From: Deltaproteobacteria bacterium
GTDB taxonomy: Bacteria; Desulfobacterota; DSM-4660; Desulfatiglandales; B25-G16
DNA length: 5,034 bases
Direction of reading: 5' to 3'
NCBI GenBank assembly: GCA_018400255.1
Contig: JAGYMO010000056.1
Span: 1-5,034 of the forward strand
Under the pieces are notes generated by a model that made no database searches, was not told where the DNA came from, and saw only the letters and a list, made by a program, of their open reading frames with translations. Shown one piece after another: positions 1-5,034 of this stretch (positions are counted from its first letter, which is position 1; every line of letters starts with the position of its first letter). A program made the position numbers and the translations under genes.

Positions 1-1
1 A

Positions 2-136
2 GAACAAAACGCACAGCTTGCTTTACAACTTTCCAGCAGAGGTTATGTAATCGAAACCGGCAAAATTGTCCTGGCTGAAAGTTCATCGGAATTACTTGAG
101 AACGAACAGGTAAAAAAGGCTTATTTAGGTGATTAA
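2..136 (+). CDS. livF: Branched-chain amino-acid ABC transporter ATPase LivF, C-terminal end (partial)
   Basis: This is the last 44 codons of a gene that enters from the left edge; it begins in frame at base 2 and stops at the TAA at 134-136. The translated tail starts EQNAQLALQLSSRGYVIETG, runs through GKIVLAESSSELLENEQV and ends VKKAYLGD. The E-Q-N-A opening, the RGYVIETGKI beta-hairpin and the closing V-K-x-A-Y-L-G are the hallmark end of LivF-type ATPases. These are the second nucleotide-binding subunit of the Liv/HAA leucine-isoleucine-valine importer and act on the cytoplasmic face of the inner membrane. The Walker A, signature and Walker B motifs lie outside the window, so catalytic integrity cannot be judged. 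LivF is usually the last gene of a livKHMGF-type operon, and nothing co-directional follows closely, which fits. LivG or another small ABC ATPase is less likely because of the short YLGD ending. Confidence 0.9.
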   Translation, partial: EQNAQLALQLSSRGYVIETGKIVLAESSSELLENEQVKKAYLGD

Positions 137-428
137 AACCTGTTATTTTACTACTCATAAGAATGAGAATTCTGGAAATTGCCTTCATTCCCAATCGTTA
201 ACCTTCTTCGACGCTACAAAATCTCGCTCAGCTAAGTGATAAAATTCACGCTAAAGCTCTCAAACAGTTGCCTTTATGGCTATTTTGCTTAGAATGAAGG
301 AGAGCTAAAAAATAGTTACAATCGTTTTTTATAATACCTATTGCTTAGTTTTAATAGTTATGCAAGGCTCTAAAAAATGTTTAACAAAAAAAACGCCTTT
401 ATTCGATTCTTAATTATTAGACCATTCA
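137..428. other. Gene-free AT-rich intergenic stretch with small inverted repeats
   Basis: No reading frame with a credible start and codon pattern is visible on either strand. It contains two mutually exclusive 5-bp hairpins just after livF: CTCAT 154-158 with ATGAG 163-167, and AGAAT 160-164 with ATTCT 169-173. It also has a 9-bp inverted repeat, CCTTCATTC at 182-190 and GAATGAAGG at 292-300. Inside that lies a small symmetric motif, GCTAA-GTGA-TAAAAT-TCAC-GCTAA, at 231-254. Neither hairpin after livF is followed by a T-run, so I do not call a terminator. A TATAAT at 330-335 has no matching -35 box. The minus strand over roughly 190-250 reads open for about 20 codons, too short to call a gene or gene remnant. 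Confidence 0.5.
182..300. repeat. 119-bp segment bounded by 9-bp inverted repeats
   Basis: CCTTCATTC at 182-190 is perfectly complementary to GAATGAAGG at 292-300. The interior is AT-rich and carries the symmetric GCTAA-GTGA-TAAAAT-TCAC-GCTAA block at 231-254. The ends could be those of a small non-autonomous mobile element or a fragment of a dispersed repeat. A 9-bp match over this distance can also arise by chance at the few-percent level. There is no second copy in the window, no obvious target duplication and no transposase. I list it only because the match is exact. Confidence 0.2.
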
Positions 429-572
429 ATGTGGAGCCCCACGGGCAAGCCCGTGGCACCACTTGGCTTCGCCGATTCGCTTCGCAAACGGCGGGGCTTA
501 GTGGTGCGATATCCCGACTATAGGCGCATTCATCCACGGCTAAAGCCGTGGCTCTCTGCAGTCGGGGTAAAA
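429..572. repeat. 144-bp GC-rich palindromic repeat, copy 1 (REP/MITE-like)
   Basis: This is one of two directly repeated copies of the same 144-bp sequence; the other is at 1847-1990 and matches at 137 of 144 positions without gaps. About 60% of its bases are G or C, against a strongly AT-rich background. It folds into three units. Hairpin I is CCACGGGC 439-446 with GCCCGTGG 449-456. Hairpin II is a long stem, 457-474 with 489-506 (14 Watson-Crick pairs, three G-T wobbles, one mismatch), around a 14-base loop. Unit III is TATCCCGACT 510-519 with AGTCGGGGTA 560-569, enclosing a perfect inner stem CCACGGC 534-540 / GCCGTGG 545-551 with loop TAAA. The open frame across it has no ribosome site and is a by-product of the GC-rich sequence. 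The class is inferred from structure: no target-site duplication and no terminal inverted repeats, as for REP/IS200-IS605-type elements. A structured RNA is the alternative. Confidence 0.85.
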
Positions 573-740
573 AACGAAAGTATAAAAAATACTCCTTTCA
601 GTGTTTCTTATTTGACAATTCAAACTAATTTTCATTAGATTAAATAAAATACATGCGTTTTTCTATACTCTCCGGGATGCGAGAACTTTTATAATCAGCA
701 ATAAACCAAATATAAATTAACCCTCAATGGAAGGACAATA
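573..740 (+). other. Leader region upstream of the OmpA-like gene
   Basis: This AT-rich, gene-free stretch lies between repeat copy 1 and the OmpA-like start codon. It contains the promoter candidate at 612-641, a second isolated TATAAT at 690-695 without a recognisable -35, and the Shine-Dalgarno sequence GGAAGGA at 729-735. If the 612-641 promoter is used, the mRNA leader would be roughly 90 bases. I see no riboswitch-like structure. Confidence 0.45.
612..641 (+). promoter_or_regulatory. Candidate sigma-70 promoter for the OmpA-like gene
   Basis: A perfect -35 hexamer TTGACA (612-617) is followed after 18 bases by TAGATT (636-641), a 4-of-6 match to the -10 consensus. It lies about 100 bases upstream of the start codon and just downstream of repeat copy 1. 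The weak -10 lowers confidence, and in AT-rich DNA such matches are common. Confidence 0.35.
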
Positions 741-1745
741 ATGATGAAAACCTTTATAATTTCAATTCTGGCATTGTTTTTGGTAGGGGCAATAGTGGGT
801 GGGTTTATTTTTCACGATAAGTATAGAAATATTGAGTCAAAACTACACGAGAGCAATGAAAATGTATCATCGTTGAATGATAAAATTGATCAGCTTACAG
901 CAGAAAATTCTAAGCTATACGATCAAATAAATAAGAATATAGAATTGGATAAAAAGGCAACTGATTTAAAGGATGAGCTGAAAATTGCAACAGAACGTAA
1001 TAGCCAGCTTGAAAGCAAGCTAAAGGATGAGACTGAAAAGATACCATCTTTAAAAAAGGATATTTCATCGTTAAAAGATAAAACTTTTAAGCTCCAGGCT
1101 CAACTTCAGGGCGAAAAGACCTTAGAGGAAAAAATCAGCAGATTACAAGAAGATCTGAGTCAAGAAAGGGAGACAGCAATGTCTCGAGAAAAGGAAACTT
1201 CAGCATTAAAGGATAAGATTTCCAAGCTTCAGGCTCAAATTCAGGGTCAAAACTTTGTGGCTCAAAGCAGGATAAAGGAATTAAAATCTGCATCTAAATC
1301 CTTAATTGCTGAACTTGAAAGAGAGCTAAAAGACAAGCTGCTGACCATCAAGGAACTCAAGGAAAAACTGACTATAACATTAGTAGACAGCCTCCTTTTT
1401 GATTTCGGTAAAGCAGCTATTACAACCGAGGGACGTGAACTCCTTGATAAAGTTGGCAATATAGTGAGAAATATTAATGATATGCAAATCTGGGTAGTTG
1501 GACATACAGATAATGTACCCATAAAAAATGAATACCTCCACAAATTCCCGTCAAATTGGGAGCTATCAGCTGCACGGGCCTCTGCAGTTGCTAATTATTT
1601 CCAAAAAAATAACAATATTGATCCGAAAGATCTGACCGTAATCGGGAGGTCATTTTATGAGCCTGTAGCCACCAATGACACAGCTGAAGGGAGAGCAAAA
1701 AATAGAAGGGTCGAAGTTATTATAGCGCCAAAACTTATGGAATAA
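741..1745 (+). CDS. Membrane-anchored coiled-coil protein with C-terminal OmpA/MotB peptidoglycan-binding domain
   Basis: The protein has 334 residues. A single hydrophobic segment (about 4-24) with no lipobox follows a short basic N-terminus, which suggests an uncleaved inner-membrane anchor or signal peptide. Residues about 28-211 are rich in K, E, L and Q in heptad style and should form a long periplasmic coiled coil. Residues about 212-330 are an OmpA_C domain with LLFDFGKAAIT, GHTDNVP, NWELSAARASAV and the closing NRRVEV. Asp257 and Arg279 are at the positions that bind diaminopimelate in OmpA-family domains. The GHTDNVPI...FPSNWELS spacing is the MotB/YiaD-like variety. The expected role is tethering the envelope to peptidoglycan; no stator-like MotA neighbour is present. 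The coiled coil contains an internal duplication (109-124 versus 154-169). GGAAGGA at 729-735 supports the start. ATG 741 is followed directly by ATG 744, and the second has the more usual 8-base spacing, so the true start may be either. The gene stands alone, flanked by the two repeat copies. Confidence 0.9.
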   Translation: MMKTFIISILALFLVGAIVGGFIFHDKYRNIESKLHESNENVSSLNDKIDQLTAENSKLYDQINKNIELDKKATDLKDELKIATERNSQLESKLKDETEKIPSLKKDISSLKDKTFKLQAQLQGEKTLEEKISRLQEDLSQERETAMSREKETSALKDKISKLQAQIQGQNFVAQSRIKELKSASKSLIAELERELKDKLLTIKELKEKLTITLVDSLLFDFGKAAITTEGRELLDKVGNIVRNINDMQIWVVGHTDNVPIKNEYLHKFPSNWELSAARASAVANYFQKNNNIDPKDLTVIGRSFYEPVATNDTAEGRAKNRRVEVIIAPKLME

Positions 1746-1846
1746 ACGGGAAATATTTAACTTATTTTGATTGTGAGTTATTCTCTTCATGTGCTGATTT
1801 AAAGCCGCAACCTAAGCTTAGTATCTATGCATGCTTTAGATGTTTT

Positions 1847-1990
1847 ATGTGGAGCCCCACGGGCAAGCCCCTGGCACCACCTGGTTTCGCCGATTCGCTT
1901 CGCAAACGGCGGGGCTTAGTGGTGCAATATCCCGACTATAGGCGCATTCATCCACGGCTAAAGCCGTGGCTTTCTGCGGCCGGGGTAAAA
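1847..1990. repeat. 144-bp GC-rich palindromic repeat, copy 2 (REP/MITE-like)
   Basis: This has the same length and orientation as the copy at 429-572, with seven substitutions and no indels. Hairpin I here carries one stem-breaking change (the 3' arm reads GCCCCTGG, 1867-1874). In hairpin II (1875-1892 with 1907-1924) one substitution converts a C-G pair to a T-G wobble and the other falls on the position already mismatched. In unit III (1928-1937 with 1978-1987) one change makes a wobble and one a mismatch, while the inner CCACGGC-TAAA-GCCGTGG stem is intact. By these criteria copy 2 is the more decayed. It ends only 17 bases before the next open frame, and no typical ribosome site exists in between. 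That suggests its arrival, or recombination at it, removed the 5' end of the downstream gene. Confidence 0.85.
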
Positions 1991-2007
1991 CACTGCCTTC
2001 AAATTAA

Positions 2008-2730
2008 TTGCCAGAATCTTATCTAGAAATCACAGGCTCGTATTACTCCTTAAAAAAGCTTAATAAAAAGCCGATACTAATAAAGGTAGGCTATCTCATT
2101 AAAAAGGCTATAGACATACAGGATGACTTCTACGATGCATACGCTGAATTGGGCTACGCATATGCTGATTCAGGAAATATGGAAAAGGCACAAGAAATAG
2201 TCAATTTTCTTGAAGACAACTCGGCAGAGCTAGCGGATACGCTCAGTCGTTACATGTACAAAGTTGATCCCCCAAAAATGCTTTATGCTTATTCCGGCGA
2301 AAGCAGATTTTTATACAAACTGGGAAAGGAAACGCCTGTCGCATTTTTGGATAGCTACCTTATAGATGCCACTACCTCAAAAAATTTCACCATTGTATTT
2401 CAATTTGACAAGGAAATGGACAAATCCTCGGTTAAAAACCGGTTTAACTGGGAAATTACCAGGTCATATAGAAGTGGTCCGGGCCAGGCATATAACTTTA
2501 ATGAAGCTATTCCCTCTACGGAGGCTGGGATTGACAAATACCCTATTAATGTTTTTTATGACGCCGACACACTAACAGCCGCGGTAAAATTCGAAATCTC
2601 CCAGAATGCCTCCTCTGATGCCACAATAGATCCCTCTCACATCGAATTTAAGTTTACAGGTCAAGATAAATACTGCCTATCAATGAATTCCAGCTATGAC
2701 CAATTTATAAAATTCTCCGGGGTAGTCTGA
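2008..2730 (+). CDS. TPR protein with C-terminal beta-rich domain, probably a 5'-truncated remnant
   Basis: The frame is open for 240 codons from a TTG at 2008 to TGA at 2728-2730. An in-frame TAA lies directly before it (2005-2007), there is no Shine-Dalgarno sequence, and repeat copy 2 ends at 1990, so the natural N-terminus seems lost. The first in-frame ATG (2179, residue 58) lies inside the TPR and also lacks a good ribosome site. Residues about 31-68 (AELGYAYADSGNMEKAQEIV core) form one clear TPR, preceded by a partial one at about 1-25. Residues about 110-240 are a separate beta-rich domain with FTIVFQFDKEMDKSSV, GPGQAYNF, INVFYDADTLTAAVKFEI and TIDPSHIEFKFTG. The first part resembles the F-x-K-x-M-D-x-x-S-V entry of SbsA/Big_5-type Ig-like domains. 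I cannot assign a function. No frameshift or internal stop is visible, so decay is limited to the 5' end. It converges on the AICARFT gene with 12 bases between stops. Confidence 0.6.
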   Translation: MPESYLEITGSYYSLKKLNKKPILIKVGYLIKKAIDIQDDFYDAYAELGYAYADSGNMEKAQEIVNFLEDNSAELADTLSRYMYKVDPPKMLYAYSGESRFLYKLGKETPVAFLDSYLIDATTSKNFTIVFQFDKEMDKSSVKNRFNWEITRSYRSGPGQAYNFNEAIPSTEAGIDKYPINVFYDADTLTAAVKFEISQNASSDATIDPSHIEFKFTGQDKYCLSMNSSYDQFIKFSGVV

Positions 2731-2742
2731 AAATTTTGCTTT

Positions 2743-4038
2743 TTAATGCTTAAATGCCCTTTGGCCTGTAAAGACCATGGTTACCTGGGGACTTGCCTCA
2801 TTGCATGCCTCGATAGATTCAAAATCCCTTAATGAGCCCCCGGGATGAACTATTGCTCTTATTCCCTCTTTTATGGCAACATCAACACCATCCCTAAAAG
2901 GAAAAAATGCATCTGATACCATGGTTGCCCCTATGAGCCCGCCATGTGCATTTGCTGTTTCTTTATCTATCTCCTCTTTTAGGGACTTCTCTCTTATTCT
3001 TTTTTTTACATCAGCCTCCATGTTTTTGTATGGAATGCCAATCTTTCCGAAACAAAGGGAATCCGCATACTTACTGTATGCCTTGTAAATAGCTATCTCA
3101 GCCACTCCAACCCGGTCCTGTTCCCCTGTACCAATACCAACCGTAACGCCATCCTTAACATAGATTACCGAGTTGGACGTGATACCTTGTTCCACCTGCC
3201 AGCCAAATAGCATATCGGCGTACTCATCCTCTGATGGCCTTCTTTCAATAGTGTAGAGCTTTCCCTTATAATTAGTAGATGCGAGCTCAAAATCAACAGG
3301 TGTCTTGATTTTATTTAAAGGAGATTGCTGGACAATAATGCCTCCATCAATAAGACTTTTGAAATCAACAAAACGCTCATTTGTGTATTCGTCTAACTTA
3401 TCAATCCTGCTGATTTTTATTATCCTTATATTCGGACTTTTTTTAAGTAAAGATAAAGCGTCTTCCTCAAAGTCAGGCGCAACTACTACTTCAAGATAAT
3501 TATTGCTTATCAGTGAGGCCGTATCCTTATCAATTGGTCTGTTAAATACCGCGCATCCGCCAAAGGCAGCTATTCTGTCCGCCATGTTTGCCTTGCTATA
3601 GGCATCCAATATATTTGGTCCATAGGCTACACCGCAGGGATTATTGTGCTTAACAATTACCGCAGCAGGGCCTGTGGAAAGATATTTCAGTATATTAAGG
3701 GCATTGTCAACATCTGTCAGGTTGATTTTTCCCGGGTGTTTTCCACTTTGTATCATTTGCTCTTCTGTTATGTTTGATACAAGGGCCTTACCTGATTGGA
3801 TAAAATGACATTCACCAAGGACAAGGTTTCCATTTATAAGCTCATAAAGGGCTGCCTCCTGGCCCGGGTTTTCCCCATATCTTAATCCCTTCTCAATGAG
3901 CTCCCCAGTTTTTTCATCAGGTATCTTCCATGCCCTTTTCCTGTATTCCAGTTTTTGATCTCCAAACTGAATTGTAATACTGGATGGAAAATGGTCATCC
4001 ATAACTGTCCGATACATCCCTTTAAGATCTTCAGGCAT
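2743..4038 (-). CDS. purH: Stand-alone AICAR transformylase (PurH C-terminal-type), no IMP cyclohydrolase domain
   Basis: The enzyme transfers a formyl group from 10-formyl-tetrahydrofolate to AICAR, giving FAICAR, the penultimate step of purine synthesis in the cytoplasm. I place the start at ATG 4038 because AAGGAG at 4050-4045 sits six bases upstream. The frame extends to a TTG at 4059, but that would put the ribosome site inside the gene. The protein is then 431 residues. Landmarks (from ATG 4038): LRYGENPGQ at 52-60; VKHNNPCG at about 129-136, with the catalytic Lys-His pair; VYVKDG-like IYVKDGVTVGIGTGEQDR at about 292-309; SDAFFPFRDGVD at 375-386; IVHPGGSLRD at 396-405; and a closing GQRAFKH whose final His matches the family's C-terminal His. 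Bifunctional PurH is about 510-530 residues with a roughly 200-residue N-terminal cyclohydrolase domain; only a leader of about 50 residues is present here. folE2 lies 29 bases upstream on the same strand. Confidence 0.93.
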   Translation of the reverse strand: MPEDLKGMYRTVMDDHFPSSITIQFGDQKLEYRKRAWKIPDEKTGELIEKGLRYGENPGQEAALYELINGNLVLGECHFIQSGKALVSNITEEQMIQSGKHPGKINLTDVDNALNILKYLSTGPAAVIVKHNNPCGVAYGPNILDAYSKANMADRIAAFGGCAVFNRPIDKDTASLISNNYLEVVVAPDFEEDALSLLKKSPNIRIIKISRIDKLDEYTNERFVDFKSLIDGGIIVQQSPLNKIKTPVDFELASTNYKGKLYTIERRPSEDEYADMLFGWQVEQGITSNSVIYVKDGVTVGIGTGEQDRVGVAEIAIYKAYSKYADSLCFGKIGIPYKNMEADVKKRIREKSLKEEIDKETANAHGGLIGATMVSDAFFPFRDGVDVAIKEGIRAIVHPGGSLRDFESIEACNEASPQVTMVFTGQRAFKH

Positions 4039-4044
4039 AACGTT

Positions 4045-4050
4045 CTCCTT
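4045..4050 (-). promoter_or_regulatory. Ribosome binding site deciding the AICARFT start
   Basis: On the minus strand AAGGAG lies six bases before the ATG at 4038. It falls within the longer open frame that begins at TTG 4059, so it argues for the shorter, 431-residue protein. Confidence 0.8.
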
Positions 4051-4067
4051 TAATTTCAAAAATAATA

Positions 4068-4838
4068 TTACTCTTTTCTTCTTTCTATATAGGCATAGGC
4101 ATTATGATTGTGAATAGATTCAAAGTTTTCCGATTCCACAGCGAACCAGGTTATGTTTGGATCTTTTTCAAGCCTTTCTGCCACATCCCTTACAATATCT
4201 TCAACAAATTTTGGGTTTTCATAGGCCCTTTCAGTAACGAATTTTTCATCCTCTCTCTTTAAAACAGAGTAAACATCACAGGAGGCACATTCCTCTGCAA
4301 GTTTTATTAAATCCTCTATCCATATAAACTTTTTAAATCTAACCTGCAACCTTATCTCTCCCCTCTGATTATGAGCACCAAAACGACTTATCTCCTTAGA
4401 ACATGGGCAAAGGGTGGTAATAGGTACGTTGATCATAACTACAAGGTCTTTCCCCTTATTTAAACTCCCCTTAAAGGTGATCTGATAATCCATAAGCCCC
4501 TGGCTATGGGTGACAGGAGAGGATTTCATTACAAAGTATGGAAAGGAAATCTCAATATGAGCGCTTTCAGCATTAAGCCTTTTTTTCATGGTAAGCAGGA
4601 TATCAGAAAAATTTTGTATTGATATGCTTCTGTCATGCTCATTAAGGATTTCAATAAGCCTGCTCATGTGCGTGCCCTTGTAGTTTTTTGGTAAGTTGAC
4701 ATACATATTTATCATGGCAACTGTCTGTTGCGTCTTTATCTCCTTGTCGCGAACCGTTATAGGATACCTTATGTCCTTTATCCCGACCTTATCTATATCT
4801 ATATTTCTATCATCTATTTGATTTTGAATATCTATCAT
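4068..4838 (-). CDS. folE2: GTP cyclohydrolase FolE2 (type IB)
   Basis: The protein has 256 residues when started at ATG 4838. It converts GTP to 7,8-dihydroneopterin triphosphate and formate, the first step of folate (and in some bacteria queuosine) synthesis. FolE2 is the metal-flexible alternative to zinc-dependent FolE. Landmarks are GTHMSR at 55-60, TTLCPCSKEISRFGAHNQRG at 141-160, VTERAYENPKFVEDIVRD at 201-218 and VESENFESIHNHNAYA at 234-249. Cys144 and His156 are 12 residues apart, as in the characterised enzyme's Cys/His metal ligands. Length matches the family. I chose ATG 4838 because AAGGA (4853-4849) precedes it and because an upstream ATG (4874) and TTG (4898) overlap the predicted -10 and -35 boxes. 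The AICARFT gene begins 29 bases after its stop, so the two are probably cotranscribed. Both serve one-carbon metabolism: one makes the folate precursor, the other uses a folate cofactor. I found no clear zinc-regulator (Zur) operator upstream. Confidence 0.95.
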   Translation of the reverse strand: MIDIQNQIDDRNIDIDKVGIKDIRYPITVRDKEIKTQQTVAMINMYVNLPKNYKGTHMSRLIEILNEHDRSISIQNFSDILLTMKKRLNAESAHIEISFPYFVMKSSPVTHSQGLMDYQITFKGSLNKGKDLVVMINVPITTLCPCSKEISRFGAHNQRGEIRLQVRFKKFIWIEDLIKLAEECASCDVYSVLKREDEKFVTERAYENPKFVEDIVRDVAERLEKDPNITWFAVESENFESIHNHNAYAYIERRKE

Positions 4839-4848
4839 GATTTTATTT

Positions 4849-4853
4849 TCCTT
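4849..4853 (-). promoter_or_regulatory. Ribosome binding site for folE2 start at 4838
   Basis: AAGGA on the minus strand lies ten bases before ATG 4838, a slightly long but workable spacing. No better site precedes the alternative upstream starts. Confidence 0.55.
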
Positions 4854-4869
4854 TTTGTTTTTGTTTAGA

Positions 4870-4898
4870 TACATATTATCTCGTTGCCTCAAAGTCAA
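4870..4898 (-). promoter_or_regulatory. Candidate promoter of the folE2-AICARFT operon
   Basis: On the minus strand a strong -35, TTGACT (4898-4893), is followed after exactly 17 bases by TATGTA (4875-4870), a 3-of-6 match to the -10 consensus. Transcription would start near 4863, giving a leader of about 25 bases before ATG 4838 that contains the AAGGA ribosome site. The weak -10 is the main doubt. Confidence 0.45.
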
Positions 4899-4948
4899 TA
4901 AAAAGATAAACTAAAAAGAAATGCATAAAAATTTTGATTATAATTTTC

Positions 4949-4977
4949 TTGCTTTATTAGAAAAAAGCAGGTATTAA
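4949..4977 (+). promoter_or_regulatory. Candidate promoter of tRNA-Pro
   Basis: TTGCTT (4949-4954), a 17-base spacer and TATTAA (4972-4977, 4 of 6 matches to TATAAT) lie just before the tRNA. The predicted start near 4984 is about five bases upstream of the mature 5' end at 4989, a usual arrangement for a tRNA gene. It is divergent from the folE2 promoter, with about 50 bases between the two -35 boxes. Confidence 0.5.
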
Positions 4978-4988
4978 AACCCTATATT

Positions 4989-5034
<46 letters not shown>

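Noticed and set aside
137..180. Terminator after livF
   Set aside because: The two 5-bp hairpins are weak and AT-rich and are not followed by a T-run.
429..638. 69-codon plus-strand open frame starting at ATG 429
   Set aside because: Two thirds of it is the GC-rich repeat, there is no ribosome site, and the remainder runs into the promoter region. It is a by-product of the repeat sequence.
1262..1543. 93-codon minus-strand open frame
   Set aside because: It lies antisense inside the OmpA-like gene, which has clear family motifs in the other frame. The Ser/Leu-rich translation is typical of an antisense shadow.
429..1990. CRISPR array or composite transposon
   Set aside because: Only two copies 1.4 kb apart with a full gene between them, so not CRISPR. 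No transposase, terminal inverted repeats or target duplication, so a composite transposon cannot be claimed.
2366..2575. 69-codon plus-strand open frame within the TPR-gene region
   Set aside because: It overlaps the main frame, which has a recognisable domain pattern; no ribosome site or protein-like features.
2731..2742. Intrinsic terminator between the convergent TPR and AICARFT genes
   Set aside because: The 12-base gap and its flanks have A/T runs but no GC-rich hairpin on either strand.
2873..3499. Plus-strand open frames at 2873-3088 and 3305-3499
   Set aside because: Both are antisense to highly conserved AICARFT motifs and have no supporting signals.
4839..4898. Longer N-terminus for FolE2 starting at TTG 4898 or ATG 4874
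   Set aside because: The extra residues are Lys/Asn-rich, are not part of the family, overlap the predicted promoter boxes, and lack a good ribosome site.
4899..4988. Zur operator or THF riboswitch upstream of folE2
   Set aside because: FolE2 genes are often zinc-regulated, but I see only loose AT-rich symmetry with no clear Zur palindrome. The leader of about 25 bases is too short for a riboswitch.

Overview
The window reads as an AT-rich bacterial chromosome segment, most likely from a Desulfobacterota (former Deltaproteobacteria) organism. This lineage call is an inference. It rests mainly on a stand-alone AICAR transformylase with the GTGEQDR and C-terminal GQRAFKH signatures that I associate with sulfate-reducer-type enzymes, and on a nearby TPR/beta-domain protein of a kind I associate with Desulfobacterales. 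No database search was possible.

Layout from left to right. (1) Bases 2-136 encode the last 44 residues of a LivF-type branched-chain amino-acid ABC ATPase. (2) Bases 137-740 hold no convincing gene. They contain an AT-rich stretch with small inverted repeats (154-300), the first copy of a GC-rich, hairpin-rich 144-bp repeat (429-572), and a probable promoter (612-641) for the next gene. (3) Bases 741-1745 encode an inner-membrane-anchored, long coiled-coil protein ending in an OmpA/MotB peptidoglycan-binding domain. (4) A second, directly oriented copy of the repeat (1847-1990; 137 of 144 positions identical, no gaps) is followed 17 bases later by an open frame (2008-2730). That frame encodes a TPR plus a C-terminal beta-rich domain and looks 5'-truncated. 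(5) On the minus strand, convergent with it, lie folE2 (GTP cyclohydrolase IB) followed by a stand-alone AICAR transformylase gene, 29 bases apart and probably one operon. (6) At the right edge, on the plus strand and divergent from folE2, is the 5' part of tRNA-Pro(UGG) with a good promoter.

The folE2-AICARFT pair makes metabolic sense. FolE2 starts tetrahydrofolate synthesis, and AICARFT spends 10-formyl-tetrahydrofolate on the second-last step of IMP synthesis. The IMP cyclohydrolase domain normally fused to AICARFT is missing here and must be encoded elsewhere.

The most unusual element is the 144-bp repeat pair. Each copy can fold into three GC-rich hairpin units, the pair brackets exactly one gene (the OmpA-like one), and the second copy abuts what looks like a decapitated gene. 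It most resembles a REP/MITE-type element of the kind mobilised by IS200/IS605-like (RAYT) transposases, but no transposase lies in the window. I did not find a convincing complete novel system such as a CRISPR array, defence cassette or retron.
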